From the NCBI GenBank assembly GCA_947062675.1, contig CAMSQM010000005.1, positions 1 to 64,000 of the forward strand: a DNA stretch of 64,000 nt, given 5' to 3'. Positions within the stretch are counted from its first letter, which is position 1, and the number at the start of each line of letters is the position of its first letter. The translations under genes and the position numbers were made by a program. This document shows, piece after piece, positions 1 to 9,834 of this stretch. The notes beneath the pieces were generated by a model. It did no database searches. It worked only from the letters and a program-made list of their open reading frames with translations, and was not told the origin of the DNA. This DNA comes from an uncultured Roseburia sp. (GTDB lineage: Bacteria > Bacillota > Clostridia > Lachnospirales > Lachnospiraceae).

Positions 1-1215
1 TGTGGAAAACACCCGGCTGTACCGCGTCGGAACAGGGGTATTGCGCTCAATCAGCCGTGTCGCCACGCCGCCCAGCGTCTCGATCGAGAGCGACAGCGGC
101 GTGACATCCATCAGAATCAGCTCCGCCGCGGCGGAGCCGGCGACAGTCTCTCCGCCAAGCTTACCCCCCTGCACCGCCGCTCCAAGCGCAACACACTCGT
201 CCGGGTTTAAATTCCGCGACGGCTCTTTTCCGGTCAGACGCTTTACTTTTTCTGCCACCGCAGGCATGCGGGTCGAGCCGCCGACCAGCAGTACCATGCC
301 AAGCTCCCCCACCGGTACCTGCGCGTCATTCAGCGCCTGACTGACCGGCCCCATGGTGCGCTCTGTCAGATCTGCCGTCAGCTCCTCAAACAGGGCTCTC
401 GTCAGACTCATCTCAAGATGTTTTGCCTCCCCGCGCACTGTCGTGATAAAGGGAAGATTTATATTTGTGGACGTCGTGGAGGAAAGGGCAATTTTAGCCT
501 TTTCTGCCTCCTCCCTGATCCGCTGCATCGCCGCCGCGTCGCGTGAGAGGTCTGTCTTTTCCCGCTTTTTGTATTCCGAGACAATATAATCCACCAGCCG
601 GCTGTCAAAATCATCGCCGCCGAGATGGTTGTCCCCCGCCGTCGCGAGCACTTCGATCAGGTTATCGCCGATCTCAATCACCGACACGTCGAACGTCCCT
701 CCGCCCAGATCGTATACCAGTATTTTCTGCGGCCCGCCATGATCCAGACCGTACGCCAGCGCCGCAGACGTCGGCTCATTGATGATCCGAAGCACGGATA
801 GTCCTGCGATCCGCCCCGCGTCCCTGGTCGCCTGGCGCTGTGCATCGTTAAAATAAGCGGGCACCGTGATCACGGCCTCCGTCACCGGCCCGCCAAGGTA
901 ACTCTCCGCGTCTTTTTTCAGCTTCCGCAGAATCATCGCGGAAAGCTCCTGCGGCGTAAAGCTTCTCCCTTCCTCTTTCACCCGGAACGTGCTTCCCATC
1001 TCCCTTTTTATGGAAAAATAGGTACTCTCCGCATTCACTGCCGCCTGCCGCCTGGCGATATCCCCGACCAGCCGCTCTCCGTTCCCCGTAAATGCCACCA
1101 CAGAGGGCGTCGTGCGCGCACCCTCCGCATTCGGTATCACCACCGGGCTGCCGTTCTCCAGCACTGCCACGCAGCTGTTCGTTGTACCCAGATCAATTCC
1201 GATTACCCTGCCCAT
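1..1215 (-). CDS. dnaK: Hsp70 family chaperone (DnaK paralog), 3' end outside window
   Basis: The first 405 residues are present and the gene runs off the left edge. My reverse translation from the ATG at 1215 begins [18 protein letters not shown], the Hsp70 phosphate-1 loop, followed by the ATPase-domain motifs [13 protein letters not shown] and [11 protein letters not shown] and the start of the substrate-binding domain ([14 protein letters not shown]). A GGAGGGA ribosome-binding site precedes the ATG. DnaK is an ATP-driven cytosolic chaperone. No hrcA, grpE or dnaJ is next to its 5' side and I see no CIRCE operator, so this may be a second, non-heat-shock DnaK rather than the main copy; the unseen 3' side could change that. 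Confidence 0.93.
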   Translation of the reverse strand, partial: MGRVIGIDLGTTNSCVAVLENGSPVVIPNAEGARTTPSVVAFTGNGERLVGDIARRQAAVNAESTYFSIKREMGSTFRVKEEGRSFTPQELSAMILRKLKKDAESYLGGPVTEAVITVPAYFNDAQRQATRDAGRIAGLSVLRIINEPTSAALAYGLDHGGPQKILVYDLGGGTFDVSVIEIGDNLIEVLATAGDNHLGGDDFDSRLVDYIVSEYKKREKTDLSRDAAAMQRIREEAEKAKIALSSTTSTNINLPFITTVRGEAKHLEMSLTRALFEELTADLTERTMGPVSQALNDAQVPVGELGMVLLVGGSTRMPAVAEKVKRLTGKEPSRNLNPDECVALGAAVQGGKLGGETVAGSAAAELILMDVTPLSLSIETLGGVATRLIERNTPVPTRYSRVFST

Positions 1216-1259
1216 AGACTCCCTCCGTTTCCCCGGCTCCCTTATCATGTTATCTCTCA

Positions 1260-1288
1260 ACTTTATGCCCCGCAAAATGGAAAGTCAA
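1260..1288 (-). promoter_or_regulatory. sigma-A-type promoter for dnaK paralog
   Basis: On the minus strand TTGACT (1283-1288) and TAAAGT (1260-1265) are separated by exactly 17 bases, about 45 bases upstream of the dnaK start. Good match to the housekeeping consensus; no CIRCE inverted repeat is seen next to it. Confidence 0.6.
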
Positions 1289-1331
1289 GGCACCGGGCAC
1301 GAATTTCACAGATTATTTAGAATTGACAGCC

Positions 1332-2702
1332 TTATCTCATCACCTTCCGCACAACCGCATCCTTCCATTTCCGGTAAGGATGATATCGCACCGGAAGATC
1401 CGGCCACCCGTATTTTTTCACAATACTTTTCCGGTGGCTGAATGTCTCAAACCCCGTTTTTCCGTGGTAGCTTCCCATTCCGCTGCTGCCGACGCCTCCA
1501 AAGCCCATTCTGGACGTCGCCAGATGCACAATCGTATCATTGATACAGCCTCCCCCGAACGATAGATGGCGAAGCATCCAGCGTTCCAGCTCCCTGTCTT
1601 TCGTAAAAAGATAACAGGCCAGCGGCCTGCCATACCGGCGCAGCACCGCCATAAGCTCCTCCCTTGTCCGGTACGCAAGAACCGGCAGAACCGGCCCGAA
1701 AATCTCTTCCTGCATCACCGGGGACTCCGTGGAGACATTTTCCAGAATTGCCGGTGCAATCTGAAGCGTATCGGGATTTCCATAGCCACCCGTGACCACT
1801 GACCCTCCTTTCAGCAGATTCATCACCCGCAGATAATGCTTCCGGTTCACCATACGCGGGTACTCCTCCGCCTCAAGCGGTTCCCTGCCCAGCATTCTGA
1901 CCAGCTCCCGTTTCATCGACGCAACCAGTCTGTCCCTCACCTCCCCGTGCACCAGAATATAATCCGGCGCCACGCATGTCTGCCCGCAGTTTAACAGCTT
2001 TCCAAACACAATCCGCCTCGCCGCCAGCCGGATATCTGCCGTTTTATCCACAATACAGGGACTCTTTCCGCCCAGTTCCAGCGTCACAGGCGTTAAAAAG
2101 CGGGCTGCCTTCTCCAGCACCACCTTCCCCACCTCCACGCTTCCCGTAAAAAAGATATAATCAAACCGCTGCTCCAGAAGCGCCTCATTTTCCTCCCTGC
2201 CCCCTTCGATAACGGCCACATATTTTCGCGGAAAAATATCTGTAATCATCCTGCGGATCACGCCTGAAACCGCGGGCGCATAAGCCGACGGCTTTAAAAT
2301 CACACAGTTGCCCGCCGCGACGGCGTTGACGAGCGGCGAGAGGCACAGCAGCACCGGATAATTCCACGGCGCCATAATCAGGACTGTCCCGTACGGCTCC
2401 GCAACCGTAAAGTTGCGCGCAGGGAAGTTCGCCAGCCCGGTCCTCACATCCGCGGGTTTCATCCAGCTTTTCAGATGCTTCCTGCAATAAGAGATCTCCG
2501 CCCTGACCATCGCTATCTCCGCCATATAGCTCTCCGAGGGCGCTTTGTGCAGGTCAAGAAACAGCGCCTCCTTAAGCGCTTCCTCATACTTCTCCAGCGC
2601 ACACATAAGTTTATCCAGCGCGCGCACCCGCGCCGGATAAGGGCCGGTCGCGCCCGTCAGAAAATATTCCCTCTGCTTTTCTACCAGTTTTTCAATATTC
2701 AT
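1332..2702 (-). CDS. NAD(P)-dependent aldehyde dehydrogenase (ALDH3-like)
   Basis: A 456-residue protein, the normal length for the short ALDH3/YwdH-type bacterial aldehyde dehydrogenases that lack the long N-terminal extension. Landmarks are MAPWNYPVLLCLSPL (substrate and cofactor entrance), ILKPSAYAP, the catalytic-glutamate motif VTLELGGKSP and the catalytic-cysteine motif NCGQTCVAPDY. It oxidises aldehydes to carboxylic acids in the cytosol; the natural substrate cannot be read from the sequence, although this group often handles medium or long chain aldehydes. It is transcribed away from the SDR gene at 2936, and no operon partner is evident between it and dnaK. Confidence 0.93.
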   Translation of the reverse strand: MNIEKLVEKQREYFLTGATGPYPARVRALDKLMCALEKYEEALKEALFLDLHKAPSESYMAEIAMVRAEISYCRKHLKSWMKPADVRTGLANFPARNFTVAEPYGTVLIMAPWNYPVLLCLSPLVNAVAAGNCVILKPSAYAPAVSGVIRRMITDIFPRKYVAVIEGGREENEALLEQRFDYIFFTGSVEVGKVVLEKAARFLTPVTLELGGKSPCIVDKTADIRLAARRIVFGKLLNCGQTCVAPDYILVHGEVRDRLVASMKRELVRMLGREPLEAEEYPRMVNRKHYLRVMNLLKGGSVVTGGYGNPDTLQIAPAILENVSTESPVMQEEIFGPVLPVLAYRTREELMAVLRRYGRPLACYLFTKDRELERWMLRHLSFGGGCINDTIVHLATSRMGFGGVGSSGMGSYHGKTGFETFSHRKSIVKKYGWPDLPVRYHPYRKWKDAVVRKVMR

Positions 2703-2847
2703 ATCTGTCCCCCCGCTTTCCCTGCTCCGTTCTGTTCTCCCATCCCCCGTCCGTTACCCACGGTTTTCAAAGTCATTATACACTATTTTTCCGGAAGTTA
2801 GTAGTGACACTGTGCGTACACACCGTTTTCATGCAAAGCCGCTGAGA

Positions 2848-2876
2848 TTGAAAATTTACAGGATTCATGATAAAAT
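2848..2876 (+). promoter_or_regulatory. sigma-A-type promoter for SDR/XRE pair
   Basis: TTGAAA (2848-2853) and TAAAAT (2871-2876) with a 17-base spacer, about 60 bases upstream of the SDR start. A GGAAAGGAG ribosome-binding site follows at about 2920-2928. Confidence 0.6.
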
Positions 2877-2935
2877 AATATCCATAAAATATCCATAAAA
2901 AAGGCTGGAGCCAGTCCCCGGAAAGGAGTCCTTCC

Positions 2936-3667
2936 ATGAACAAAACCGTTCTCATAACCGGCGCCTCACGCGGAATCGGCCGCTCTGTCGCCACAGTATT
3001 TGCCAGGGAAGGCTGCCGTCTGATCATCACGTGCTTTCACTCCGAAGCAGCGCTGCTCGCCTTAAAACACTCTCTGGAGGAATCCTTCCACACGGACATT
3101 CTGGTGAGTATCGGCGATATCGCGGATTACACTTATGTTACCGGCCTGTTCAGCATGATTACGGCCCGTTTCGGCGGCGTCGACATTCTTGTGAACAACG
3201 CCGGCATCTCCCATATCGGCCTGCTGCAGGACATGAGCATTGTGGAATGGAACCGTCTTGTGAATACCAATCTGACCTCCGTCTTTTCCACCTGCAGGCT
3301 GGCACTCCCCCACATGATTCATCAGAAAAGCGGAAAAATCATTAATATCTCTTCCGTCTGGGGCTCTGCCGGAGCTTCCTGTGAAGCCGCCTATTCTGCC
3401 TGTAAGGGCGGTGTCAACGCGCTGACAAAAGCGCTTGCAAAAGAGGTTGCGCCATCCGGCATCCAGGTCAACGCCATCGCCTGCGGCCTGATTGACACAC
3501 AGATGAACGCCTGCTTTTCCGCGGAAGAGCGGCAGGCTCTGATCGATGAAATCCCGGCCGGACGCCCCGGCGCGCCGGAGGAAGTGGCCACGCTGGCACT
3601 ACAGCTTGCCACAGCACCCTCCTATCTGACCGGACAGATTATCGCCCTGGACGGCGGATGGATCTGA
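2936..3667 (+). CDS. short-chain dehydrogenase/reductase (FabG-like)
   Basis: A 243-residue classical SDR. The N-terminus has the NADP-binding motif TGASRGIG, then NNAG (around residue 87), the catalytic serine in ISSVWGS and the YxxxK pair in YSACKGG, and a C-terminal LDGGWI end typical of the FabG family. Members reduce 3-oxoacyl-ACP or other ketones with NADPH in the cytosol. There are no fatty-acid synthesis genes nearby, so this is probably not the primary FabG. It is followed after 33 bases by an XRE regulator on the same strand, probably co-transcribed. Starts at an ATG with a strong Shine-Dalgarno site. Confidence 0.92.
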   Translation: MNKTVLITGASRGIGRSVATVFAREGCRLIITCFHSEAALLALKHSLEESFHTDILVSIGDIADYTYVTGLFSMITARFGGVDILVNNAGISHIGLLQDMSIVEWNRLVNTNLTSVFSTCRLALPHMIHQKSGKIINISSVWGSAGASCEAAYSACKGGVNALTKALAKEVAPSGIQVNAIACGLIDTQMNACFSAEERQALIDEIPAGRPGAPEEVATLALQLATAPSYLTGQIIALDGGWI

Positions 3668-3700
3668 TCACACTGCATACGAAGAAAGGGCAACCCTCTA

Positions 3701-4072
3701 ATGCATCCCGGAATACGAATTCAGATGCTCCTGGCTGAAAAGGGTATCACCCAGCGGAAAGCGGCCGAGGAGCTGCACATCAATCCCAATACGCTCAACG
3801 GATATATCCGTGAACGGCGCGTCCCCGACTGTACCACTTTGGCACTGATTGCGGATTATCTCGGGACGAATGTGGACTATCTGCTCGGCAACACACACAT
3901 CCGGACCTATCCGGCATGTTCCGTAAGCGAGGAAGAAGGTCTTCTGCTCAGCAATTACCGCGCCATGGACGTCCGGCGGCGGCAGATCCTTCTGCAGATT
4001 GCCGCTTCTCTCCACGTGCACAGTCTGGCTGATCAGACAGAGGCGGCTCCGCCAGGCAGCCCCCGCAGATAA
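3701..4072 (+). CDS. XRE-family helix-turn-helix transcriptional regulator
   Basis: A 123-residue protein with an N-terminal Cro/C1-type HTH at about residues 6-65: GITQRKAAEELHINPNTLNG followed by VPDCTTLALIADYLGTNVDYLLG, the classic ending of the XRE domain. The remaining 55 residues contain no recognisable sensor domain. It probably binds DNA as a dimer. It lies 33 bases behind the SDR gene and is followed by a terminator, so the likely unit is SDR-XRE. Targets are unknown; autoregulation or control of the SDR gene would be usual. Confidence 0.88.
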   Translation: MHPGIRIQMLLAEKGITQRKAAEELHINPNTLNGYIRERRVPDCTTLALIADYLGTNVDYLLGNTHIRTYPACSVSEEEGLLLSNYRAMDVRRRQILLQIAASLHVHSLADQTEAAPPGSPRR

Positions 4073-4078
4073 AACCTT

Positions 4079-4114
4079 AAAAGGATTGCCGCCCCGCACG
4101 CAGCAATCCTTTTT
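4079..4114. terminator. bidirectional intrinsic terminator
   Basis: AAAAGGATTGC, a 13-base loop, then GCAATCCTTTTT. The stem lies between the XRE gene (plus) and glgX (minus), with a T run on the plus strand and a shorter one on the minus strand, so it can serve both convergent units. Confidence 0.8.
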
Positions 4115-4142
4115 GTATATCTCTTTTTCCTCCGGACTCTTT

Positions 4143-6740
4143 CTATTCGCCCTGTGTATTTTCTTCTCCCTGCACCGGCTCTGCCGCTTTTTCTTCCTCA
4201 TCCTCATGGTGCACAGCCCGTTCCGCCACCAGCACCACAACCGTGCGCGGCGGTATCCGGATCGCGCGCTTGTAGGAGAACTCGGTGAGCGCCTCCACAT
4301 CCATGCCATCCTCATATTCCAGGAAAGTATTGACACAGATCTTCCACTGCAGAGCTCCCGGAAGCTCCGGCAGCTGCATAGTGAGCACCTCCCAGTATGC
4401 GTTCATTCCATAGAATACTATATCGTCCGCCGTATCCTCCTCATTTCTGCCCGCATACATCACGCCGATCAGCCTGCTGTTGTGGTCTGTCCCTGCATTC
4501 CACGGATAACCGTTGTGAATGCTGACCTCGGGAAGCCCGCAGTGCGATGCCTTCGTCGGTCTGCGGACACTGGTGTGCTTTTTGCGGAATGCAATCATAT
4601 AGCGGAAAAATGCGTGAATCTCCTGATATTCCTCAAGGCGCGTCCAGTCCAGCCAGGAAATACGGTTATCCTGACAGTATGCATTGTTATTTCCATACTG
4701 GGTATTGCAGAACTCATCCCCTGCATAAAACATTGCAGGGCCCCGGCTGCACATCAGTGTCGCAAACGCATTCTTTACCATGCGCCGGCGCAGCCCTTCA
4801 ATCTGAGGATCATCCGTGTCGCCCTCCACTCCGCAGTTCCAGCTGTTTCCATTATTATCCCCGTCCGTGTTATTCCAGCCATTTTTCTCATTATGCTTGT
4901 TATTGTATGAATACAGATCATACAGGGTAAAACCGTCGTGACAGGTCAGGAAATTGACGGATCCGTTCATGCCCCGCTTTTTCGGATCGTAGATATCCTT
5001 CGAACCGGTGATCCTGCTGATCGCCGTGCCCGCCATTCCGCCGTCCCCTTTTAAAAACCTGCGCATATCATCGCGGTATCTCCCGTTCCACTCCGACCAC
5101 CGGTGAAACGCCGGGAAATTTCCGACCTGATAAAGTCCCGCCGCGTCCCACGCCTCCGCGATCAGCTTCACCTTTCCCAGAATGGCATCACAGGCAATGC
5201 ACTGCAGAATCGGCGGTTCCGCCATCGGCGCGCCGTTCTGGTCACGTGTTAAAATGGATGCCAGATCAAAACGGAACCCGTCCACGCGGTACTCCGTCAC
5301 CCAGTAGCGCAGACAGTCAATAATAAACCGCTGTGTCATCGGATGGTTACAGTTTAACACATTTCCACAGCCGCTGAAATTGTAATAATATCCGTCCGGC
5401 GTCAGAATATAATAAATATTGTTATCTATCCCCTTGAAAGAAAAACACGGACCGTTCTCATTGCCCTCCGCCGTGTGATTAAACACGACATCGAGAATCA
5501 CTTCAATCCCGTTCTCCTTCAGCTCGTATATCAGCTGTTTCAGCTCATCTCCCTCATGATTATGTTCCACCACCGACGAGTAGCTCGTGTTTGGCGCAAA
5601 AAAGCAGACCGTATTATAACCCCAGTAATTGTAGAGCTGTTCCCCGTCCACAACCCTGGCGCTCTCCATCTCGTCAAATTCAAAGATCGGCATCAGCTCC
5701 ACAGCATTGATCCCGAGGTCTTTCAGATACGGGATCTTCTGACGGAGTCCCTCATAAGTCCCCTTCGCCGTCACACCGGACGACTCGTCCCTGGTAAAGC
5801 CCCGCACATGCATCTCATAGATGACCAGATCCTCCAGCGGGAGCTCAAGCTGCTTCATATTTCCCCAGTCAAAATTATTCTCCACAACCCTCGCATGATA
5901 GACAAACCCCTCGTCATCCTCCGGCCGCTCGCCCCAGTTCCTCTGCCCCGTCACCGCCTTCGCGTACGGGTCCAGAAGGACATGATTCTTATCAAACAAC
6001 AACCCCTTCTCCCGGTCATACGGACCGTCCATCTGAAAAGCATACTCAAATTCCTCGATCTTCAGGCCAAACACCAGCATTGAATACGTGTTTCCGATGT
6101 GGTACGACTCCGGAAACTGCAGTTTCGCGTACGGTTCTTTCTCCTGCGGATAAAAAAGTAAAAGTGTACAGCTTGTCGCCCCCATTGAATGAATCGTAAA
6201 ACTGACCCCGTTTGATGCCGCCGTGGCGCCATCCCTGTTATAAAAACCCGGTCTGACCTCAAATCCTTCTATCACATCCAGCGGCTGCAGCTTTACTCCA
6301 CGCTGCGGTTTATGCTGAACAAATGCCATTTCGTCTACCTCCTGCTGCCCCTGTTCTGTCCGGTTCTCCTGATCCTCCGGAGGTGCCGGCTCCTCCGGAG
6401 CTTTCGGAATACCCTCTTCCGCCAGGGCCCCCGGTTTCTCCGGTACTTCCGGAATGTCCGGCTCCTCCGGGGGTTCCGGAATATTCAGCTCCTCCGGGGC
6501 TTCCGATACTTCCGCTCTCTCCGGGGGTTCCGGAACATCCGCTCTCTCCGGGGCTTCCGGAATATCCGCTTCCTCCGGGGCTTCCGGTTCCTCCGGTACT
6601 TCCGGAATATCCGCTTCCTCCGGGGCTTCCGATACTTCTTTTTGCCTGTCTGCCGGCGCTACATCTTTATCGAAGGTATTTCCCCTGTTTTTGTCAACGA
6701 TGGAGCCAAGCCTCTCCCACAGTTTTTTCATTGTAATCAT
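4143..6740 (-). CDS. glgX: glycogen debranching enzyme / isoamylase-type GH13
   Basis: An 865-residue GH13 enzyme with a CBM48 module (about 150-270) and a catalytic barrel (about 300-740). The catalytic triad is visible: nucleophile D492 in GFRFDLAS, acid/base E529 in LIAEAWD, and D602 in LTCHDGFTLYDL; DVVFNHTAEG (about 417-426) is conserved region I. It hydrolyses alpha-1,6 branches of glycogen or limit dextrin. The N-terminal 135 residues are unusual: a short basic start, then a Pro/Glu-rich repeat (residues 37-125) absent from ordinary GlgX. No glycogen-synthesis genes are adjacent. I used the ATG at 6740; MKKLWERL at residue 4 is an alternative start. Confidence 0.93.
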   Translation of the reverse strand: MITMKKLWERLGSIVDKNRGNTFDKDVAPADRQKEVSEAPEEADIPEVPEEPEAPEEADIPEAPERADVPEPPERAEVSEAPEELNIPEPPEEPDIPEVPEKPGALAEEGIPKAPEEPAPPEDQENRTEQGQQEVDEMAFVQHKPQRGVKLQPLDVIEGFEVRPGFYNRDGATAASNGVSFTIHSMGATSCTLLLFYPQEKEPYAKLQFPESYHIGNTYSMLVFGLKIEEFEYAFQMDGPYDREKGLLFDKNHVLLDPYAKAVTGQRNWGERPEDDEGFVYHARVVENNFDWGNMKQLELPLEDLVIYEMHVRGFTRDESSGVTAKGTYEGLRQKIPYLKDLGINAVELMPIFEFDEMESARVVDGEQLYNYWGYNTVCFFAPNTSYSSVVEHNHEGDELKQLIYELKENGIEVILDVVFNHTAEGNENGPCFSFKGIDNNIYYILTPDGYYYNFSGCGNVLNCNHPMTQRFIIDCLRYWVTEYRVDGFRFDLASILTRDQNGAPMAEPPILQCIACDAILGKVKLIAEAWDAAGLYQVGNFPAFHRWSEWNGRYRDDMRRFLKGDGGMAGTAISRITGSKDIYDPKKRGMNGSVNFLTCHDGFTLYDLYSYNNKHNEKNGWNNTDGDNNGNSWNCGVEGDTDDPQIEGLRRRMVKNAFATLMCSRGPAMFYAGDEFCNTQYGNNNAYCQDNRISWLDWTRLEEYQEIHAFFRYMIAFRKKHTSVRRPTKASHCGLPEVSIHNGYPWNAGTDHNSRLIGVMYAGRNEEDTADDIVFYGMNAYWEVLTMQLPELPGALQWKICVNTFLEYEDGMDVEALTEFSYKRAIRIPPRTVVVLVAERAVHHEDEEEKAAEPVQGEENTQGE
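6366..6632 (-). repeat. imperfect 27-bp-type repeat encoding Pro/Glu-rich linker of GlgX
   Basis: About nine to ten degenerate copies of a nine-residue unit of the form EAPEEADIP, EVPEEPEAP, EAPERADVP, EPPERAEVS. At DNA level the unit is built around TCCGGGGCTTCCGGAA-like strings. It encodes residues 37-125 of the debranching enzyme and is probably a disordered acidic spacer. Confidence 0.85.
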
Positions 6741-6810
6741 GCGCGTGCCTCATCCTCTGTGCCCTGTTTTTTCTGGTGTCTTTTCTGATTCTAACACAGA
6801 ATCCGGAAAT

Positions 6811-9800
6811 TTAAAAGCTTTTCACACTTTTAAAATAGCCGATCAGAATTTCCTTAATATACTGGTATCTTCTCGCATAGGAATTTTCGATCCGGATCAG
6901 CTCAAATCCGTGGCTCCTGCAGATCTCCCGCTTTTTTCTGTCCCGCTCACAGACAATATCATCGTCAAAATGCTCTTTTCCCTCCAGCTCGATCGCCAGG
7001 AGCGGCACTTCCGACCTCCGGTACCCCTGTTCATACACCACAAAATCAAAATGTCCGCTGTAAAACAGCTCCTGATACTGCGCGCCGTCCTCAAAAACCT
7101 GCCGGATACCGACTTCCTTTCTGACCGTGCACTTCTGTCCTGTATAGAGAACATTGCCCAGCGCATGGTTCAGATTCGTAAAAAATGCCTCTTCCGTGGC
7201 TGAACTATACGGTTTGATGCCAAGCGCCCTCGACACGCCCGCCCGCGCCGTAATCTGCGCCGTGCCTTTTGTCCCGACATACTTCATCAGCTCATACATG
7301 TCATCGTCCCCCTCTCTGTGGAGGCGCTCAACTTCCCTGCTGCTTGCGACCAGTATCAGCTGCTCCTTCGCGCGGGAAGTCGCGACATTGATCAGCTCTT
7401 TATTGTTTTTCAGCCACTCATAAGTCCCCGGTCCCGTCTTATCCGTCAGCGCCAGGGAAAACAGTACAATATCCTTCTCATCGCCCTGAAAAGCGTGTAC
7501 CGTCCCGCAGGAGACATTCTCCACGCCGTTCTGTTTCAGTGTGCTGCGGATACATTCTCTCTGATTCGCAAAAGGCGTTATGACACCGATGCTTTTATCC
7601 GGATGATTCTTTGCAAAAACCGCGATCTCCTCCGCCTCCTGCGGCGCAGTATTCCGGAACTGCGTCGTGTTCTCCGGAATATCCATAAAAACGAGGGGCC
7701 GCGGTTCCATACTCCTGCTGTCGATAATCAGCTTATTATTGTAATATTTCTGATTGTTAAACTCAATAATTTTCCGGTTGCAGCGGTAATGATGGCTTAA
7801 AAGGATTTCACCGCTGATCGCATCGCAGGCCAGAAATGTCTTGTAAATGGAATTCTTCAAATAATCGTACTCGTCCGGAATACCATAGGCCTTTCGCAGT
7901 TTTGCATTGTCCTTCGGATCCAGAAGAATCACGGGATTCAGCTGCTGCGGATCCCCCACCAGCATCAGATTTTTTCCGCGCAGCACCGGCACAAGGGAGA
8001 CGGCAATATTTCCCTGACTGGCCTCGTCCATAATTGTCATATCAAAATACGGCTCTGGTTTCCCGATTTTGTGGGAGGAGATGGATGTTGTCGCGACAAT
8101 CGGAAAAATCCGCAGAAACTTTTTTACATTCTCCGGCTTACCGAGATATTCGTTAAAATATTTCACCCGCTCTTCCCGGTTTCCATGGCAGATTATTTTC
8201 AGCAGATCCTCATTTTTCGGCTCTCCCAGGCGCCTGATATACTTCGCGGAAGTATAATACAGATATTTCTGAAATTCTTCCTCGTCGGCGAGCACCAGTT
8301 TTTTTGCCTCCTCATCGGTAATCTCACCGATCTGCGCCAGCCTGCGGTCAATCTCTTCCCTCTGCACGCCGGCAAGCTGTGTCTGAAAATTCAGATACTG
8401 GCGGTTCTCCTCCCAGAGTTTTTCCAGCGCCTCTCTCCGCTCCAGCAGATCAAGCTTCTCCTCGTGGCGCTTCAACAGCGCGGTCAGTTTCCTGGTGCGG
8501 TCGATCCGCTCCCCTTTATTGCGCTCCAGCGTCCGGTCAAAAATCCGGAGTTCCAGAGTCTTCTCATACAGCCGCCGCATCTCATCAAGCGCCAGATCTG
8601 TCCTTCCATTGTCCCCCAGGCGGATCACCGGAAACGGGATACATTTCTCCTGATAAAATATCTGCTGCAGTTTCCGGCATACCCCGTCGATCGGGTGATT
8701 ATTGTATGACGCAAAAAGAACCGTTTTTTCGTTAAAAAAAGCGGTTATAATCGTGTTCACAATCGTATTGGTTTTTCCGGTCCCCGGCGGCCCCTGAATA
8801 TAGGCGAGCGGGTATTTCACGGCATTGTGGATGGCAAGCAGCTGGTCCAGATTAATCTGGCGGTTCAGCAGCGCGATCGGATAATCTTTTCTCCGGCCCG
8901 GCACACGCAGCAGCTCTCCGAAAAAGGCCCGCACCGGAACCGTGACCCGGTCCTCCTCAAACATTTTTACAATCCCCGCATACTCGCCCTGCAGATCCAG
9001 AATCACATCGCGCCCGATGGCGATCAGGTATGGCATATCGTCCACACCGTCCTCCCTGCACCCCGCCTGCGTAATCCGGTCTTTAATCTGCTCCAGATTT
9101 GCCTCCGGATCATCCAGCAGCGCATAATCATCCGCGTCAAGAAAGCGCCGGATACTCTGACGGTTCCCCTTGATTGTGAATTCCGTGCAGATCGTGATAT
9201 CGTCATCCTGCAGAAGCATCCTGTTTTTTACATCCAGTTTTAATTTCCTGTATGCGAGCACATATAATCCCTGACTCGTGTGAATACTTATGACATTGAT
9301 CGCGAGCTGGCGGATTTTTTTCCCCAGCAGGCGGCTTTTGCTCTGAAACTGGAACTGCGAGACGATCTCCCGGAACTGTTCCGGCGAAAGCGCCATGGCG
9401 CCGTTTCTCATGGCGTCCCCGTCCAGTTTTTCTATCAGCGCATAGTCCGTTTTGTACGGCGTGGTGTCCAGCCGGTTGCAGTCAGCCAGATAATTGAGAA
9501 TTTTCAGATTCGCGGCATTGTGAAACAGAGACCTGTACCGGCCGGGATTGCGGCGCAGATCTTCCTTAAGATCAGCCGGTACCGCAAAACAGGATCCCTC
9601 CACGACGGAAGAAGACTGAATGGAAGCAATAAATATCTTCAGTTCCTGTGTCACATACCTGGCAAGATGGAGCCCCTCCACCAGCATGGATTCGTCCTCC
9701 ATGCAGATTTCCTGGATCCCGATCCAGTATCTGGTGAAGTCACCCTCTCTGTTTCTGTATTCAATACTAAGCCATTTATCCTCGTAAATGGCCCTGAAAA

Positions 9801-9822
9801 TATCGCGGTGAATCGTATTCAT
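6811..9822 (-). CDS. SF1 (UPF1/DNA2-like) helicase with C-terminal nuclease-like domain
   Basis: A 1003-residue protein. The first 320 residues are not recognised. The helicase core has Walker A GPPGTGKT at 344-351, Walker B MDEASQGN (about 595), motif III VGDPQQLNPV, motif V GTVHAFQGDEKDIV and motif VI NVATSRAKEQLIL; a charged coiled-coil-like insert follows Walker A. The last 120 residues (HFDFVV, AIELEGKEHFD, ERDRKKREICRSHGFELIRI) resemble a DUF2726/PD-(D/E)XK nuclease. It would unwind and possibly cut nucleic acid. It starts 12 bases behind vsr and shares its promoter. The pairing suggests a repair or phage-defence module, but that is inference. Confidence 0.85.
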   Translation of the reverse strand: MNTIHRDIFRAIYEDKWLSIEYRNREGDFTRYWIGIQEICMEDESMLVEGLHLARYVTQELKIFIASIQSSSVVEGSCFAVPADLKEDLRRNPGRYRSLFHNAANLKILNYLADCNRLDTTPYKTDYALIEKLDGDAMRNGAMALSPEQFREIVSQFQFQSKSRLLGKKIRQLAINVISIHTSQGLYVLAYRKLKLDVKNRMLLQDDDITICTEFTIKGNRQSIRRFLDADDYALLDDPEANLEQIKDRITQAGCREDGVDDMPYLIAIGRDVILDLQGEYAGIVKMFEEDRVTVPVRAFFGELLRVPGRRKDYPIALLNRQINLDQLLAIHNAVKYPLAYIQGPPGTGKTNTIVNTIITAFFNEKTVLFASYNNHPIDGVCRKLQQIFYQEKCIPFPVIRLGDNGRTDLALDEMRRLYEKTLELRIFDRTLERNKGERIDRTRKLTALLKRHEEKLDLLERREALEKLWEENRQYLNFQTQLAGVQREEIDRRLAQIGEITDEEAKKLVLADEEEFQKYLYYTSAKYIRRLGEPKNEDLLKIICHGNREERVKYFNEYLGKPENVKKFLRIFPIVATTSISSHKIGKPEPYFDMTIMDEASQGNIAVSLVPVLRGKNLMLVGDPQQLNPVILLDPKDNAKLRKAYGIPDEYDYLKNSIYKTFLACDAISGEILLSHHYRCNRKIIEFNNQKYYNNKLIIDSRSMEPRPLVFMDIPENTTQFRNTAPQEAEEIAVFAKNHPDKSIGVITPFANQRECIRSTLKQNGVENVSCGTVHAFQGDEKDIVLFSLALTDKTGPGTYEWLKNNKELINVATSRAKEQLILVASSREVERLHREGDDDMYELMKYVGTKGTAQITARAGVSRALGIKPYSSATEEAFFTNLNHALGNVLYTGQKCTVRKEVGIRQVFEDGAQYQELFYSGHFDFVVYEQGYRRSEVPLLAIELEGKEHFDDDIVCERDRKKREICRSHGFELIRIENSYARRYQYIKEILIGYFKSVKSF

Positions 9823-9834
9823 GGATCTTCCTCG

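Noticed and set aside
2775-2780. TATAAT as promoter for the aldehyde dehydrogenase gene
   Set aside because: The -10 hexamer is perfect on the minus strand, but no acceptable -35 sequence lies 16-18 bases upstream.
6366-6632. Possible CRISPR array
   Set aside because: Units are coding, in frame, about 27 bases long without unique spacers.
6312-6788. Rightward frame encoding repeated LRGFRN-type units
   Set aside because: It is the reverse-strand reading of the debranching-enzyme repeat and has no other support.
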